Origin: UBA11346 sp038318565
GTDB lineage: Bacteria; Planctomycetota; UBA11346
Assembly: GCA_038318565.1 (NCBI GenBank)
Contig: JBBQCI010000082.1
Span: 1 to 16,499 of the forward strand
DNA: 16,499 nucleotides
Reading direction: 5' to 3'
Of the stretch, positions 1 through 6,357 are shown piece after piece (position 1 is the first letter of the stretch; every line of letters starts with the position of its first letter). The notes under the pieces were generated by a model that saw only the letters and a list, made by a program, of their open reading frames with translations, did not search any database and was not told where the DNA came from. The position numbers and the translations under genes were made by a program.

Positions 1-2
1 CG

Positions 3-30
3 TTGACCAACGCCCCTGGCCCGCTACACC
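3..30 (+). promoter_or_regulatory. Candidate promoter for tRNA-Pro
   Basis: A TTGACC hexamer (3-8) and a TACACC hexamer (25-30) are separated by 16 bases, in sigma70-like arrangement. They would start transcription near position 37, giving a short leader before the tRNA at 64. A better -35 match, TTGACA at 51-56, is too close to the tRNA to drive it. Pattern match only. Confidence 0.3.
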
Positions 31-63
31 CTTCTCCCCGCCCGTGGCGGTTGACATACAGCT

Positions 64-141
64 CGGACCGTAGCTCAGCTTGGCTAGAGCGCTGCGTTCG
101 GGACGCAGAGGTCGCAGGTTCAAATCCTGTCGGTCCGACCA
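64..141 (+). tRNA. tRNA-Pro (anticodon CGG)
   Basis: A full cloverleaf can be read directly. The acceptor strands CGGACCG (64-70) and CGGTCCG (131-137) pair perfectly. The anticodon arm CTGCG-TTCGGGA-CGCAG places CGG at the anticodon, and the T-loop is TTCAAAT. The discriminator is A at 138 and the CCA end is encoded at 139-141. It decodes CCG proline codons, which suit this high-GC genome. Its 3' end is also part of a long palindrome that forms the downstream terminator. Confidence 0.97.
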
Positions 142-185
142 ACGAAAAACCCCGCCAGACGGCGGGCTTTTTCGTTGGTCGGACC
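132..185 (+). terminator. Terminator hairpin extending into the tRNA-Pro 3' end
   Basis: Arms 132-156 and 161-185 are complementary over 25 bp with one mismatch (C150 against C167), around a 4-nt AGAC loop. The inner GC-rich stem (151-156 with 161-166) followed by a run of five T (168-172) looks like an intrinsic terminator. The pairing continues outward across the encoded CCA into the acceptor strand of the tRNA, which is unusually long for a terminator. Confidence 0.8.
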
Positions 186-345
186 AAGCGACTTGCGCTC
201 ATGTCCCTTCCTTGCCATGGCCGGCGTTTCCCCCCTGCCATCTTGGGCCGAACAGGCACGCAGTCCTCCAGGGCAGTAGATACGGATCGTGGGTGTTCGA
301 TTCCAGCTTGCCGTCGGGTATCACATAAATGATCATCTTTGGCAG
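186..345. other. Intergenic, no recognised feature
   Basis: This lies between the tRNA-Pro terminator and the next plausible start codon. An in-frame GTG at 289 could extend the following gene by 19 codons, but the added residues resemble nothing and break the match to the MoaD/ThiS N-terminus that begins at ATG 346. No promoter or RNA was recognised. Confidence 0.5.
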
Positions 346-1197
346 ATGGCCCTGGTTCGCTTCACCGGTAACCTTGCGCGCCACGGCCCGGTCGAGTACC
401 TAGTGGTCGGCGGCGCCACGGTGCGCGCGGTGCTTGACGCGACGTTTGTCCGCCTGCCCGGCGTGCGCGACGATCCCGGGGCCAGCTGGTCGCTGATCGA
501 ATCTCTGTGGCATCATCCAGCGCGTTTGAAGTGGATGGGCGGCGGCGCCGACTACCCCGGCATTCACTCGATCTGCATCGATCCGCGCAATCCGCGTACC
601 GTCCGCCTAGCGGTCAGCTGTGGTGGTGCGTGGCGCACGAATGACAGCGGCGCGACATGGCGCAACACCTCCCGCGGAATGTTCGCCGCCTTCATGTCGC
701 CCGAAGCCCGGGAAAATCCCGGTGTCCAGGATCCGCACCGCATGGTCCAGTGCCGCGACCAGCCCGACCACCTATGGATCCAGCACCACAACGGCGTGTT
801 CCATTCGGTTGACGGTGGCGAGCAATGGCAGCACGTCCCGCACATCCTGCCCTCTGAGCTCGGCTGCGGTTTCCCAGTGGCCGTGCATCCGCAACGCGGC
901 GACACCGCGTGGCTGGTGCCGGCGATCAAGGACGAGTTGCGCTATCCGGCGGATGGCCGCGTGGTGGTGGCACGCACCACCGACGGCGGAGCGACGTGGA
1001 GCGAACTGCGCAACGGCCTGCCGCAGAACGATGCCTACGATCTGGTGTGGCGGCACGCGCTCGACGTCTCCAGCGATGGCACTGCACTCGCCTTCGGTTC
1101 GACCACCGGCGGCCTGTGGGCCAGTCGCGAGGGCGGCGAAAAATGGCAGCTGGTCAACGCTCATCTCCCGCCGATCCACGCCGTGCGCTGGTGCTGA
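346..1197 (+). pseudogene. Fused remnant: MoaD/ThiS-type N-terminus joined in frame to a truncated BNR-repeat (sialidase-like) protein
   Basis: The reading frame is open for 283 residues. Residues about 2-42 (start MALVRFTGNLARH, then GGATVRAVLD) look like the first half of a small MoaD/ThiS-family ubiquitin-fold protein. From about residue 44 the sequence switches to a WD40/YVTN/BNR-like beta-propeller. Four Asp-box-like turns are visible: TNDSGATW (98-105), SVDGGEQW (153-160), TTDGGATW and SREGGEKW. Intact propellers of this family are usually about 350 residues, so the first third or so is missing, as is the MoaD C-terminus with its GG tail. In many genomes these two proteins are separate neighbouring genes. 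The simplest reading is an internal deletion that fused them. There is no clear ribosome binding site. It could still be expressed, but a working sulfur carrier or full propeller is unlikely. The start at 346 was chosen because the family match begins there. Confidence 0.7.
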
Positions 1198-1213
1198 TGT
1201 CCTTCATGATTCC

Positions 1214-2038
1214 ATGTTCAGGTTGACCGCACGGCAGGTCGCGGCCCTGACCAACATGGAATCCTATGTCGGGATCCGCAGCCCGCGGACGGACTTCCTC
1301 GACCAGGAAGCATTCCGTGCCTACTGGGAATTGATTTCCCGCCGCTGCGACGTTGCCACGCGTGCCCGCGCCAGCGAGACGCCGGCATCGCGCGAGGAGC
1401 AACGCAAGCGCCGCGAGGAGCGCATCACGGCGCATTACCAGAACGCCGAGCACTTGTTCACCTACGGTCGCGAGTACGCCAAGCGCTATCAGCCTTCAAC
1501 GCAGAAACTGCGCCAGCAGCTTGCGCAGAAGGCAGGCAACGAGGCACTCGCCGATCAAGTCATGCTGCGTCTGGCGGAGCGCCTCAACGATGACCCCCGA
1601 GCTCTCGAGCTAGCCAAGATGATGCAACAGCACGGCTGCCATGCCCAGGCGATCCGGGCAAAGCTCCGCCATCGGCTGTTTCCAACTGACGTCATAGACC
1701 GCTGCTTGCAGACGTTGACGGCCGAGACGGCTACCGGCAGCATCCTCGATGCTGACGCGCTCACGCGTAAAGTGCAGCAGCTTCAGCGCAAGGGCCTCTC
1801 GCAGCGTGCCATGCGCAGCAAGCTGATGGGTAGCTCCGCGGATGCCATGGTGGTCAACGCAGCATTAGCCGAGACCCTCGGTGAGCAGGGGGACGAGCGC
1901 GCCTTGCGCTCCGCTATCGCCCGGCTTAGCCGCAAGCAGCTCGACCGGCGGGCGCTGATCCAGCGCCTAGTCGGCAAGGGCTTCCGCTATTCAGAGTGCG
2001 TTCAGATCCTTGCCAAGATGGAGGTAATGTCGGTGTAG
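1214..2038 (+). CDS. RecX-family-like helical repeat protein
   Basis: A 274-residue protein, basic and helical, with no signal peptide or membrane segment. After a charged N-terminal part it contains about four repeats of the three-helix pattern typical of RecX: hydrophobic-KL-x-(K/R)G-x-hydrophobic-x2-L. Examples are AIRAKLRHRLFPTDVIDRCL, AMRSKLMGSSADAMVV and ALIQRLVGKGFRYSECVQIL. RecX proteins bind and inhibit RecA filaments, and most are about 150-270 residues. ATG 1214 follows the previous stop by 16 nt without a good Shine-Dalgarno sequence; ATG 1256 is the alternative. The neighbours (a gene remnant and tRNAs) do not include recA, so function rests on the repeat pattern alone. It could be another RecX-like paralogue not acting on RecA. 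Confidence 0.6.
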   Translation: MFRLTARQVAALTNMESYVGIRSPRTDFLDQEAFRAYWELISRRCDVATRARASETPASREEQRKRREERITAHYQNAEHLFTYGREYAKRYQPSTQKLRQQLAQKAGNEALADQVMLRLAERLNDDPRALELAKMMQQHGCHAQAIRAKLRHRLFPTDVIDRCLQTLTAETATGSILDADALTRKVQQLQRKGLSQRAMRSKLMGSSADAMVVNAALAETLGEQGDERALRSAIARLSRKQLDRRALIQRLVGKGFRYSECVQILAKMEVMSV

Positions 2039-2130
2039 AGTTCGACTCCCTCTGCCTCCAGGACACGCTGCCGAGCGGCGGCCACCAGACCCTTGCGGTC
2101 CAGGGCAGGGCCCAGCACACTCCAGCATGC

Positions 2131-2204
2131 GCGGGTGTAGCTCAATGGTAGAGCGCTGGCTTCCCAAGCCAGTGACGTGGGTTCGATTCCCATCACCCGC
2201 TCCA
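2131..2204 (+). tRNA. tRNA-Gly (anticodon CCC)
   Basis: Acceptor strand GCGGGTG (2131-2137) pairs with CACCCGC ending at 2200. The anticodon arm CTGGC-TTCCCAA-GCCAG gives anticodon CCC, and the T-arm GTGGG-TTCGATT-CCCAT is canonical. The discriminator is T at 2201 and the CCA end is encoded at 2202-2204. The STAS gene starts 21 nt downstream with no obvious terminator between them. Confidence 0.97.
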
Positions 2205-2225
2205 GCTTTCTGGCGGTGATCTCAC

Positions 2226-2813
2226 ATGCCTCTCCATAAGATCCCAGTTACCGTCCCCTACACCCTCATCGGTGATGCGACGGCTTCGTTGTTCACCGTC
2301 CAGATCGACACCGTCGCCACTTCGCCGACTGGCGCCATCGCTACGGCTCAGGTTTTGGTCGAGGCGTTGGCCCGCATGCGGCATCCCGGGCAGGGCAGCA
2401 AGGTGGCCAGTGATCGCGTACGGGTTGGTGCGATCGGGGCGCAGGTCAGCGGCCTGTATGCCTACGTGCTGACCAACTCGTTCCACATCGCCCATCTCGA
2501 GTTCCCGGCTCGGCTGGAGCAGGCCGGTGCCCAGCAGCTGGCCGATACCTTCGCCGGTATCGATCAGCGGAACCTCTACGGCGTGCTCGCCGACTGCGTC
2601 TACCTGAGCTACATCAGTTCGATGGGACTGGCGGCCATGGCGAGCAACGCCCAGCGGGTGCGTCTGCGCCTGATCCGTCCAAGCGACAGCGTGCTGAAGG
2701 TTCTCGACATGGTCGGGTTGCGCAAAATGGTGCCGTGCTTTCCGGACCTGCCCAAAGCGAGCGACGATCTGGTTGCAGCTTGGCTGCGCCACGCAGCGAC
2801 CCTCGGCAAGTAG
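2226..2813 (+). CDS. STAS-domain protein (anti-sigma-factor-antagonist-like)
   Basis: A 195-residue soluble protein. Roughly residues 85-173 match a STAS fold. LYGVLADCVYLSYISSMGL (about 117-135) corresponds to the strand and phosphorylation loop usually written IDSSGL, with Ser131/Ser132 in the phospho-serine place. It is followed by RVRLRLIRPSDSVLKVLDMV and GLRKMVPCFPD, as in anti-anti-sigma proteins. STAS proteins act in partner-switching with HPK-type anti-sigma kinases, and none is encoded nearby. The N-terminal 75 residues are not recognised. ATG 2226 is preceded by a weak GGCGGTGAT. The stop codon abuts the AraC gene stop on the other strand (TAG|TCA). The domain call is good; the partner and target are unknown. 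Confidence 0.75.
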   Translation: MPLHKIPVTVPYTLIGDATASLFTVQIDTVATSPTGAIATAQVLVEALARMRHPGQGSKVASDRVRVGAIGAQVSGLYAYVLTNSFHIAHLEFPARLEQAGAQQLADTFAGIDQRNLYGVLADCVYLSYISSMGLAAMASNAQRVRLRLIRPSDSVLKVLDMVGLRKMVPCFPDLPKASDDLVAAWLRHAATLGK

Positions 2814-3584
2814 TCAGATTGACGCCTCGTCAACCTGGATGCGCCAGCGTCCGGGCGGCATGCCGTGTTCGGCGCCGAAACGCCGGACGAACCAGTTCAG
2901 ATCGCTGAAGCCCAGCTCGCGCGCGACCTCCGACACCGAGGTGTACGGATTGGCCAGCATGGCCTTCGCCCGGGCCATGCGCAGGCTGGCGTGGTAGCGT
3001 TTGGGCGCGGCTCCGACATGGCGGCGGAACAGTTCGCCGAGCTGGCTGCGCGACATGCCGACCTGGCGGGTAAGGGCAGCGACGTCGAGGTCGCGGTCGA
3101 GCTGGCGGGCGATCACAGCCAGGGCTTCGCTGAGTGCCGGCGGTTCGGCACGATGATCGTTGTGCTGATGGCGCAAACGGCGGCTGCGGTGCAGCACCGC
3201 CGTCAACAGGCTGTCGCATGTGGGCTGATCCTCGTCGTCAGCGTTCCTAGCGATGGTGGCCAGCTGTTCGAACCAGGATTGCAGCGGGGGGTCCTTGCCG
3301 GTCTCGATTGCCTGCGGACTGCCTGAGACCAACTCGTCATCGCCGTGGAACAGCAGGCAGATGGTGTGCCAGGAGCCGCGGCAGCCCTGGTCGTGGCTGA
3401 CCCCGGCAGGGAACACGTGCAGACTGCCCGCGGCGCCGGGCAGTATCTGCCCAGCGCTGCTGACCAGCAGGTTACCACGCAGCACCAGGACCAGTTCATG
3501 GTGCTGGTGACGGTGCTGGGGGACCTGGAAGCCGTCCTGCGAACGGTGGTGCAGGGCCGTGTGCAGTTTGGGAGCAACCGGCAT
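2814..3584 (-). CDS. AraC-family transcriptional regulator with cupin sensor domain
   Basis: 256 residues. The N-terminal half is a cupin-like sensor: the motif HRHQHHELVLVLRG (about 24-37) is the His-rich ligand or metal site, followed by LHVFPAGVSH. The C-terminal half is a double helix-turn-helix: DLDVAALTRQVGMSRSQLGE (about 166-184) and TSVSEVARELGFSDLNWFVR (about 215-234), ending in the conserved GMPPGRWR. Such proteins sense a small molecule, often a sugar, and activate a neighbouring operon. It is divergent from the nucleoside hydrolase with a shared 102-nt intergenic region, so that gene is the likely target. Its stop directly abuts that of the STAS gene. Confidence 0.92.
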   Translation of the reverse strand: MPVAPKLHTALHHRSQDGFQVPQHRHQHHELVLVLRGNLLVSSAGQILPGAAGSLHVFPAGVSHDQGCRGSWHTICLLFHGDDELVSGSPQAIETGKDPPLQSWFEQLATIARNADDEDQPTCDSLLTAVLHRSRRLRHQHNDHRAEPPALSEALAVIARQLDRDLDVAALTRQVGMSRSQLGELFRRHVGAAPKRYHASLRMARAKAMLANPYTSVSEVARELGFSDLNWFVRRFGAEHGMPPGRWRIQVDEASI

Positions 3585-3686
3585 TCTGTGCTAGTACCGG
3601 CAAAACCGACGATAGCCACCAGACGGATTTCTCTATGGTTTCGGCTATCACCCGCCGCCTTGAGCGGCGAAGCCTGCGAGGCCTTC
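3585..3686. promoter_or_regulatory. Divergent promoter region between the AraC regulator and nucleoside hydrolase
   Basis: This 102-nt spacer must hold promoters for both genes. It contains an inverted repeat, GATAGCC (3611-3617) and GGCTATC (3643-3649), with partly matching flanks (ACCGAC and TTTCGG). It could be an operator for the AraC-type protein, although AraC sites are more often direct repeats. No convincing -35/-10 pair was found. Confidence 0.4.
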
Positions 3687-4598
3687 ATGTCCGACCGCAT
3701 CCCCGTCCTGCTCGACACCGACCTCGGTTCCGACATTGATGACGCTATCTGCCTGGCCTACCTGCTGGCCCAGCCGCGTTGCGAACTGGTCGGCATCACC
3801 ACCGTCTCCGGCCGCGAACCACGACAGCGCGCCAGCATCGCCGACGCCATGTGCCGCATCGGCGGGCGCAGCGACATCCCGATCCACAGTGGCATCTCGG
3901 TGCGCTACGACGAGGGCACGGTGGTGCAGCCGGATGTGCCGCAGTACGCCGGCCTGGCCAAGTACCAGTTCCGCAAGACCGAGGACTTCGCGCCCAACAC
4001 CGCGGTCGAGTTCCTGCGCCGGACAATCAACGAGCGGCCCGGCGAAATCACCCTGTTGGCGATCGGCCCGATGAGCAACCTCGGTGCCCTGCTCGCCATC
4101 GACCCCGAGATTCCCAAGAAGCTGAAGTCGCTGATGCTGATGTGTGGCGTGTTCACCAACCACCACGCCCACGTCGGCCGGCGCGAGTGGAACGCCTACC
4201 AGGACGTCAGCGCCTGCCGCGCCGTCTACCGTGCCCCCGTCGCCAGCCACCGCTCGGTCGGCCTCGACGTGACCATGCAGGTGCAACTGGAGTCGGTCGA
4301 CGCCATCGCCCGCTTCCGCAAGGCTGGCGGACCGCTCGACGTGGTCGCCGATTGCTGCGAGATCTGGCGCCAGCACGCCGGCCACGTCATCTTTCATGAT
4401 CCTCTTGCGGCCGTCTCGATTTTCGAACCCGGAGTGTGCGGCTGGGAACGTGGTCAGGTTTCGGTCGAGCCGGGCCAGGGTCGCGCTGGCGGCACCACTT
4501 GGTGGGACGCCAAGGTGGATGGTCCGCATGAAGTGGCGATGACCGTCGACCCCGAACGTTTCTACCGCGCGTACTTCGGCACCGTCACCAAGTCGTGA
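3687..4598 (+). CDS. Inosine/uridine-preferring-type nucleoside hydrolase
   Basis: 303 residues, the usual family length, with no signal peptide. The N-terminal calcium-binding signature reads VLLDTDLGSDIDDAICLAYL (about 7-26), a variant of the canonical DxDPGxDDA with Asp10, Asp16, Asp18 and Asp19. ITLLAIGPMSNLG and the C-terminal FHDPLAAV supply further conserved segments, including the last calcium-ligand Asp. These enzymes cleave the N-glycosidic bond of nucleosides to release base plus ribose. ATG 3687 precedes the metal motif by the normal distance. The divergent AraC gene probably controls it. Its end overlaps the convergent glycosyltransferase gene by 14 bp. Substrate cannot be told from sequence. 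Confidence 0.88.
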   Translation: MSDRIPVLLDTDLGSDIDDAICLAYLLAQPRCELVGITTVSGREPRQRASIADAMCRIGGRSDIPIHSGISVRYDEGTVVQPDVPQYAGLAKYQFRKTEDFAPNTAVEFLRRTINERPGEITLLAIGPMSNLGALLAIDPEIPKKLKSLMLMCGVFTNHHAHVGRREWNAYQDVSACRAVYRAPVASHRSVGLDVTMQVQLESVDAIARFRKAGGPLDVVADCCEIWRQHAGHVIFHDPLAAVSIFEPGVCGWERGQVSVEPGQGRAGGTTWWDAKVDGPHEVAMTVDPERFYRAYFGTVTKS

Positions 4599-6354
4599 CC
4601 GGTTGAGCGCTATCGAGGACACCGTCGAACGCGCGCAGCCGCACGACCAGGAAACGCCGCCAGGTCCGTGGGCCACGGACCACGTCGATGACGATGGGCT
4701 GGTCGCAGCCGGCGAAGTCGCCAGTTAGGCCTGCTGGAAGGCGGCTGCGCAGGTCGCCATCGAGAGCGTCTTTACGGTCAAGCTCCATGGCGAAAATCAC
4801 ATCCTGCCCCAGGTGGTCGCTGCCGAGTCGGTCCCACAGGTCGTATTGGTTCATGCGTCGCCCGAAGTTGGCGCACAGCGGTCGCGGCAGATGGCGGTTG
4901 TGCCAGGCCAGCTCGGCGGCGACGTCATAGCCGGCGGTCAGCACGACGGTGCGCTCGGGCTGATCCTCGACGAGCTGCGCCACCGCGAAGGCCAGATCGT
5001 CCCATCCGGCCAGCTTGCGTTCGGGCACGCTGGGCGGGATATCCGGCAGCAAGGGACGGATGCTGGGCAGGGCGGCGAGCAGGATTGCAGCGACCACACC
5101 CAGACTCGCCCCGGCGATCATCGTCCGACGTGGCCACCTCCGGCCGTCCTCGGCCACCCACCAGGCGACCAGTACGGCAGCGGGAATCCACGCCATCGCC
5201 GGCCAGTTGGCCTGTACCCGGGTCTGCAGACAGGCTGCCAGCAGCACGACCAGCGGGGTCAACGCCGCCATCGCCAGAAGCCACGGCGCAGGCCGTTCGC
5301 TGCGCTGGCGCCACGCCCAGCGGCAGGCCGGGATCAACAGCAACGAGGCGGGCAGACCGACCGCCAGTTGGCCAGCCAGGTAATCCAGCACGAAGAACGG
5401 ATGCAGGCCGAACGATTTGCCGGCGCCACCTTGCCCAGCGACATGGAGGAAGCCGATCCAGCCGTGGTCGCGGTTCCACAGCATCGCGGGCAGCAGACCC
5501 GCCAGGCCGATGGCGAGGGCGACCCACGGAGCCGGCGTGCGCAGCCAGCAACGTAGCTGCGGCAGGGCGCAGGCGGCACCGGCGATCGCCAATGGTGCAT
5601 AGAGCATGGCGTACTTGGCGTTGAGACCTGCGGCGAGCAGCAGGCCGAGAGCGGGCCCGTGCCACCACGCGCTGGTGCCTCCGCCAGCGGGTGTCCGCAG
5701 CAGCACGACCAGGAACCCGGCCCAGCACAGGCTCAGCGGAACATCGGTGGTGATCACGCCTGCGAATGCGGCGTGAATCGGTAGACAGGCGGCGACCAAG
5801 GTGGCCAACCAGGCCGTCTCACTGCTGCCGCTGGCACAGCTGCCGCTGGCACAGCTGCCGCTGGCACAGCGCGCCAATCGCCAGGTTAGCACCATCGTCG
5901 AACCAGCCAGGGCCAGTCCGAGCAGGCGTAGCGCCGCCAGACTGTCGCCGGTCAGCGTCGTCCAGCCATGGATCAGCCAGGCGATGCCGCCGGGCTTGGA
6001 ATAATACGCGAGGTCCAGGGTGCGCGACCAGTCCCAGTACTGGGCTTCGTCCGGGGTCAGCGGCAGGCCGCCGCCCAAAGCAACGGCGAGGCGCAGTAGC
6101 AGCAGGCCGGCCAGGACGGCGATGATCCAGCGGGACGATGCAGCCTGGCCGATCACCCGTGCGATGACAGCAGCCGCCAGCACGCCGAGGGCGCCGCCGG
6201 CCACCGGTTCTTCACCAGCGATGGTGGCGACCACCCCGGCGATGCCGGCGCCTAGCACCGCACTGACCAGAGCGAGACGGATGCGGTCGTGGCGGCCGCG
6301 GGCGAAGGCCCAGCCGGCAATCAGGCCGGCGAGCAGCGCGATCAGGATCGACAT
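4585..6354 (-). CDS. ArnT/GT39-like polytopic membrane glycosyltransferase
   Basis: 589 residues with many hydrophobic segments. The motif TPDEAQYWDWS (about 100-110) carries the Asp-Glu pair of the first periplasmic loop, the catalytic site of GT-C enzymes such as ArnT and protein O-mannosyltransferases. YYSKPGG (117-123) is the next conserved segment. These enzymes move a sugar from a polyprenyl-phosphate donor to lipid A, protein or another envelope acceptor; the acceptor here is unknown. The C-terminal 150 residues form a soluble domain. A three-fold CASGS repeat sits at about 163-177. ATG 6354 lies 3 nt after the kinase stop, so it is probably translated with the kinase. Two extra N-terminal helices precede the GT-C core. 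Confidence 0.85.
   Translation of the reverse strand: MSILIALLAGLIAGWAFARGRHDRIRLALVSAVLGAGIAGVVATIAGEEPVAGGALGVLAAAVIARVIGQAASSRWIIAVLAGLLLLRLAVALGGGLPLTPDEAQYWDWSRTLDLAYYSKPGGIAWLIHGWTTLTGDSLAALRLLGLALAGSTMVLTWRLARCASGSCASGSCASGSSETAWLATLVAACLPIHAAFAGVITTDVPLSLCWAGFLVVLLRTPAGGGTSAWWHGPALGLLLAAGLNAKYAMLYAPLAIAGAACALPQLRCWLRTPAPWVALAIGLAGLLPAMLWNRDHGWIGFLHVAGQGGAGKSFGLHPFFVLDYLAGQLAVGLPASLLLIPACRWAWRQRSERPAPWLLAMAALTPLVVLLAACLQTRVQANWPAMAWIPAAVLVAWWVAEDGRRWPRRTMIAGASLGVVAAILLAALPSIRPLLPDIPPSVPERKLAGWDDLAFAVAQLVEDQPERTVVLTAGYDVAAELAWHNRHLPRPLCANFGRRMNQYDLWDRLGSDHLGQDVIFAMELDRKDALDGDLRSRLPAGLTGDFAGCDQPIVIDVVRGPRTWRRFLVVRLRAFDGVLDSAQPVTTW
5824..5868. repeat. 15-bp in-frame tandem repeat, three perfect copies
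   Basis: The unit GCTGCCGCTGGCACA occurs three times without change at 5824-5838, 5839-5853 and 5854-5868. On the minus strand it encodes Cys-Ala-Ser-Gly-Ser three times inside the glycosyltransferase, in a loop after a hydrophobic segment. Because 15 is a multiple of three, copy-number change would keep the frame. Confidence 0.95.
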
Positions 6355-6357
6355 GAT

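Noticed and set aside
51..56. TTGACA as -35 box for tRNA-Pro
   Set aside because: A matching -10 would fall inside the tRNA, so transcription would start too late.
3648..4676. Long minus-strand frame (342 codons) over the nucleoside hydrolase gene
   Set aside because: It mirrors codon bias of the real gene on the plus strand, has no family-like motif, and overlaps a well supported enzyme throughout.
4813..5556. Plus-strand frame of 247 codons within the glycosyltransferase
   Set aside because: Composition is rich in Gln, Arg and Gly, as typical of antisense frames; the minus strand carries the membrane protein.
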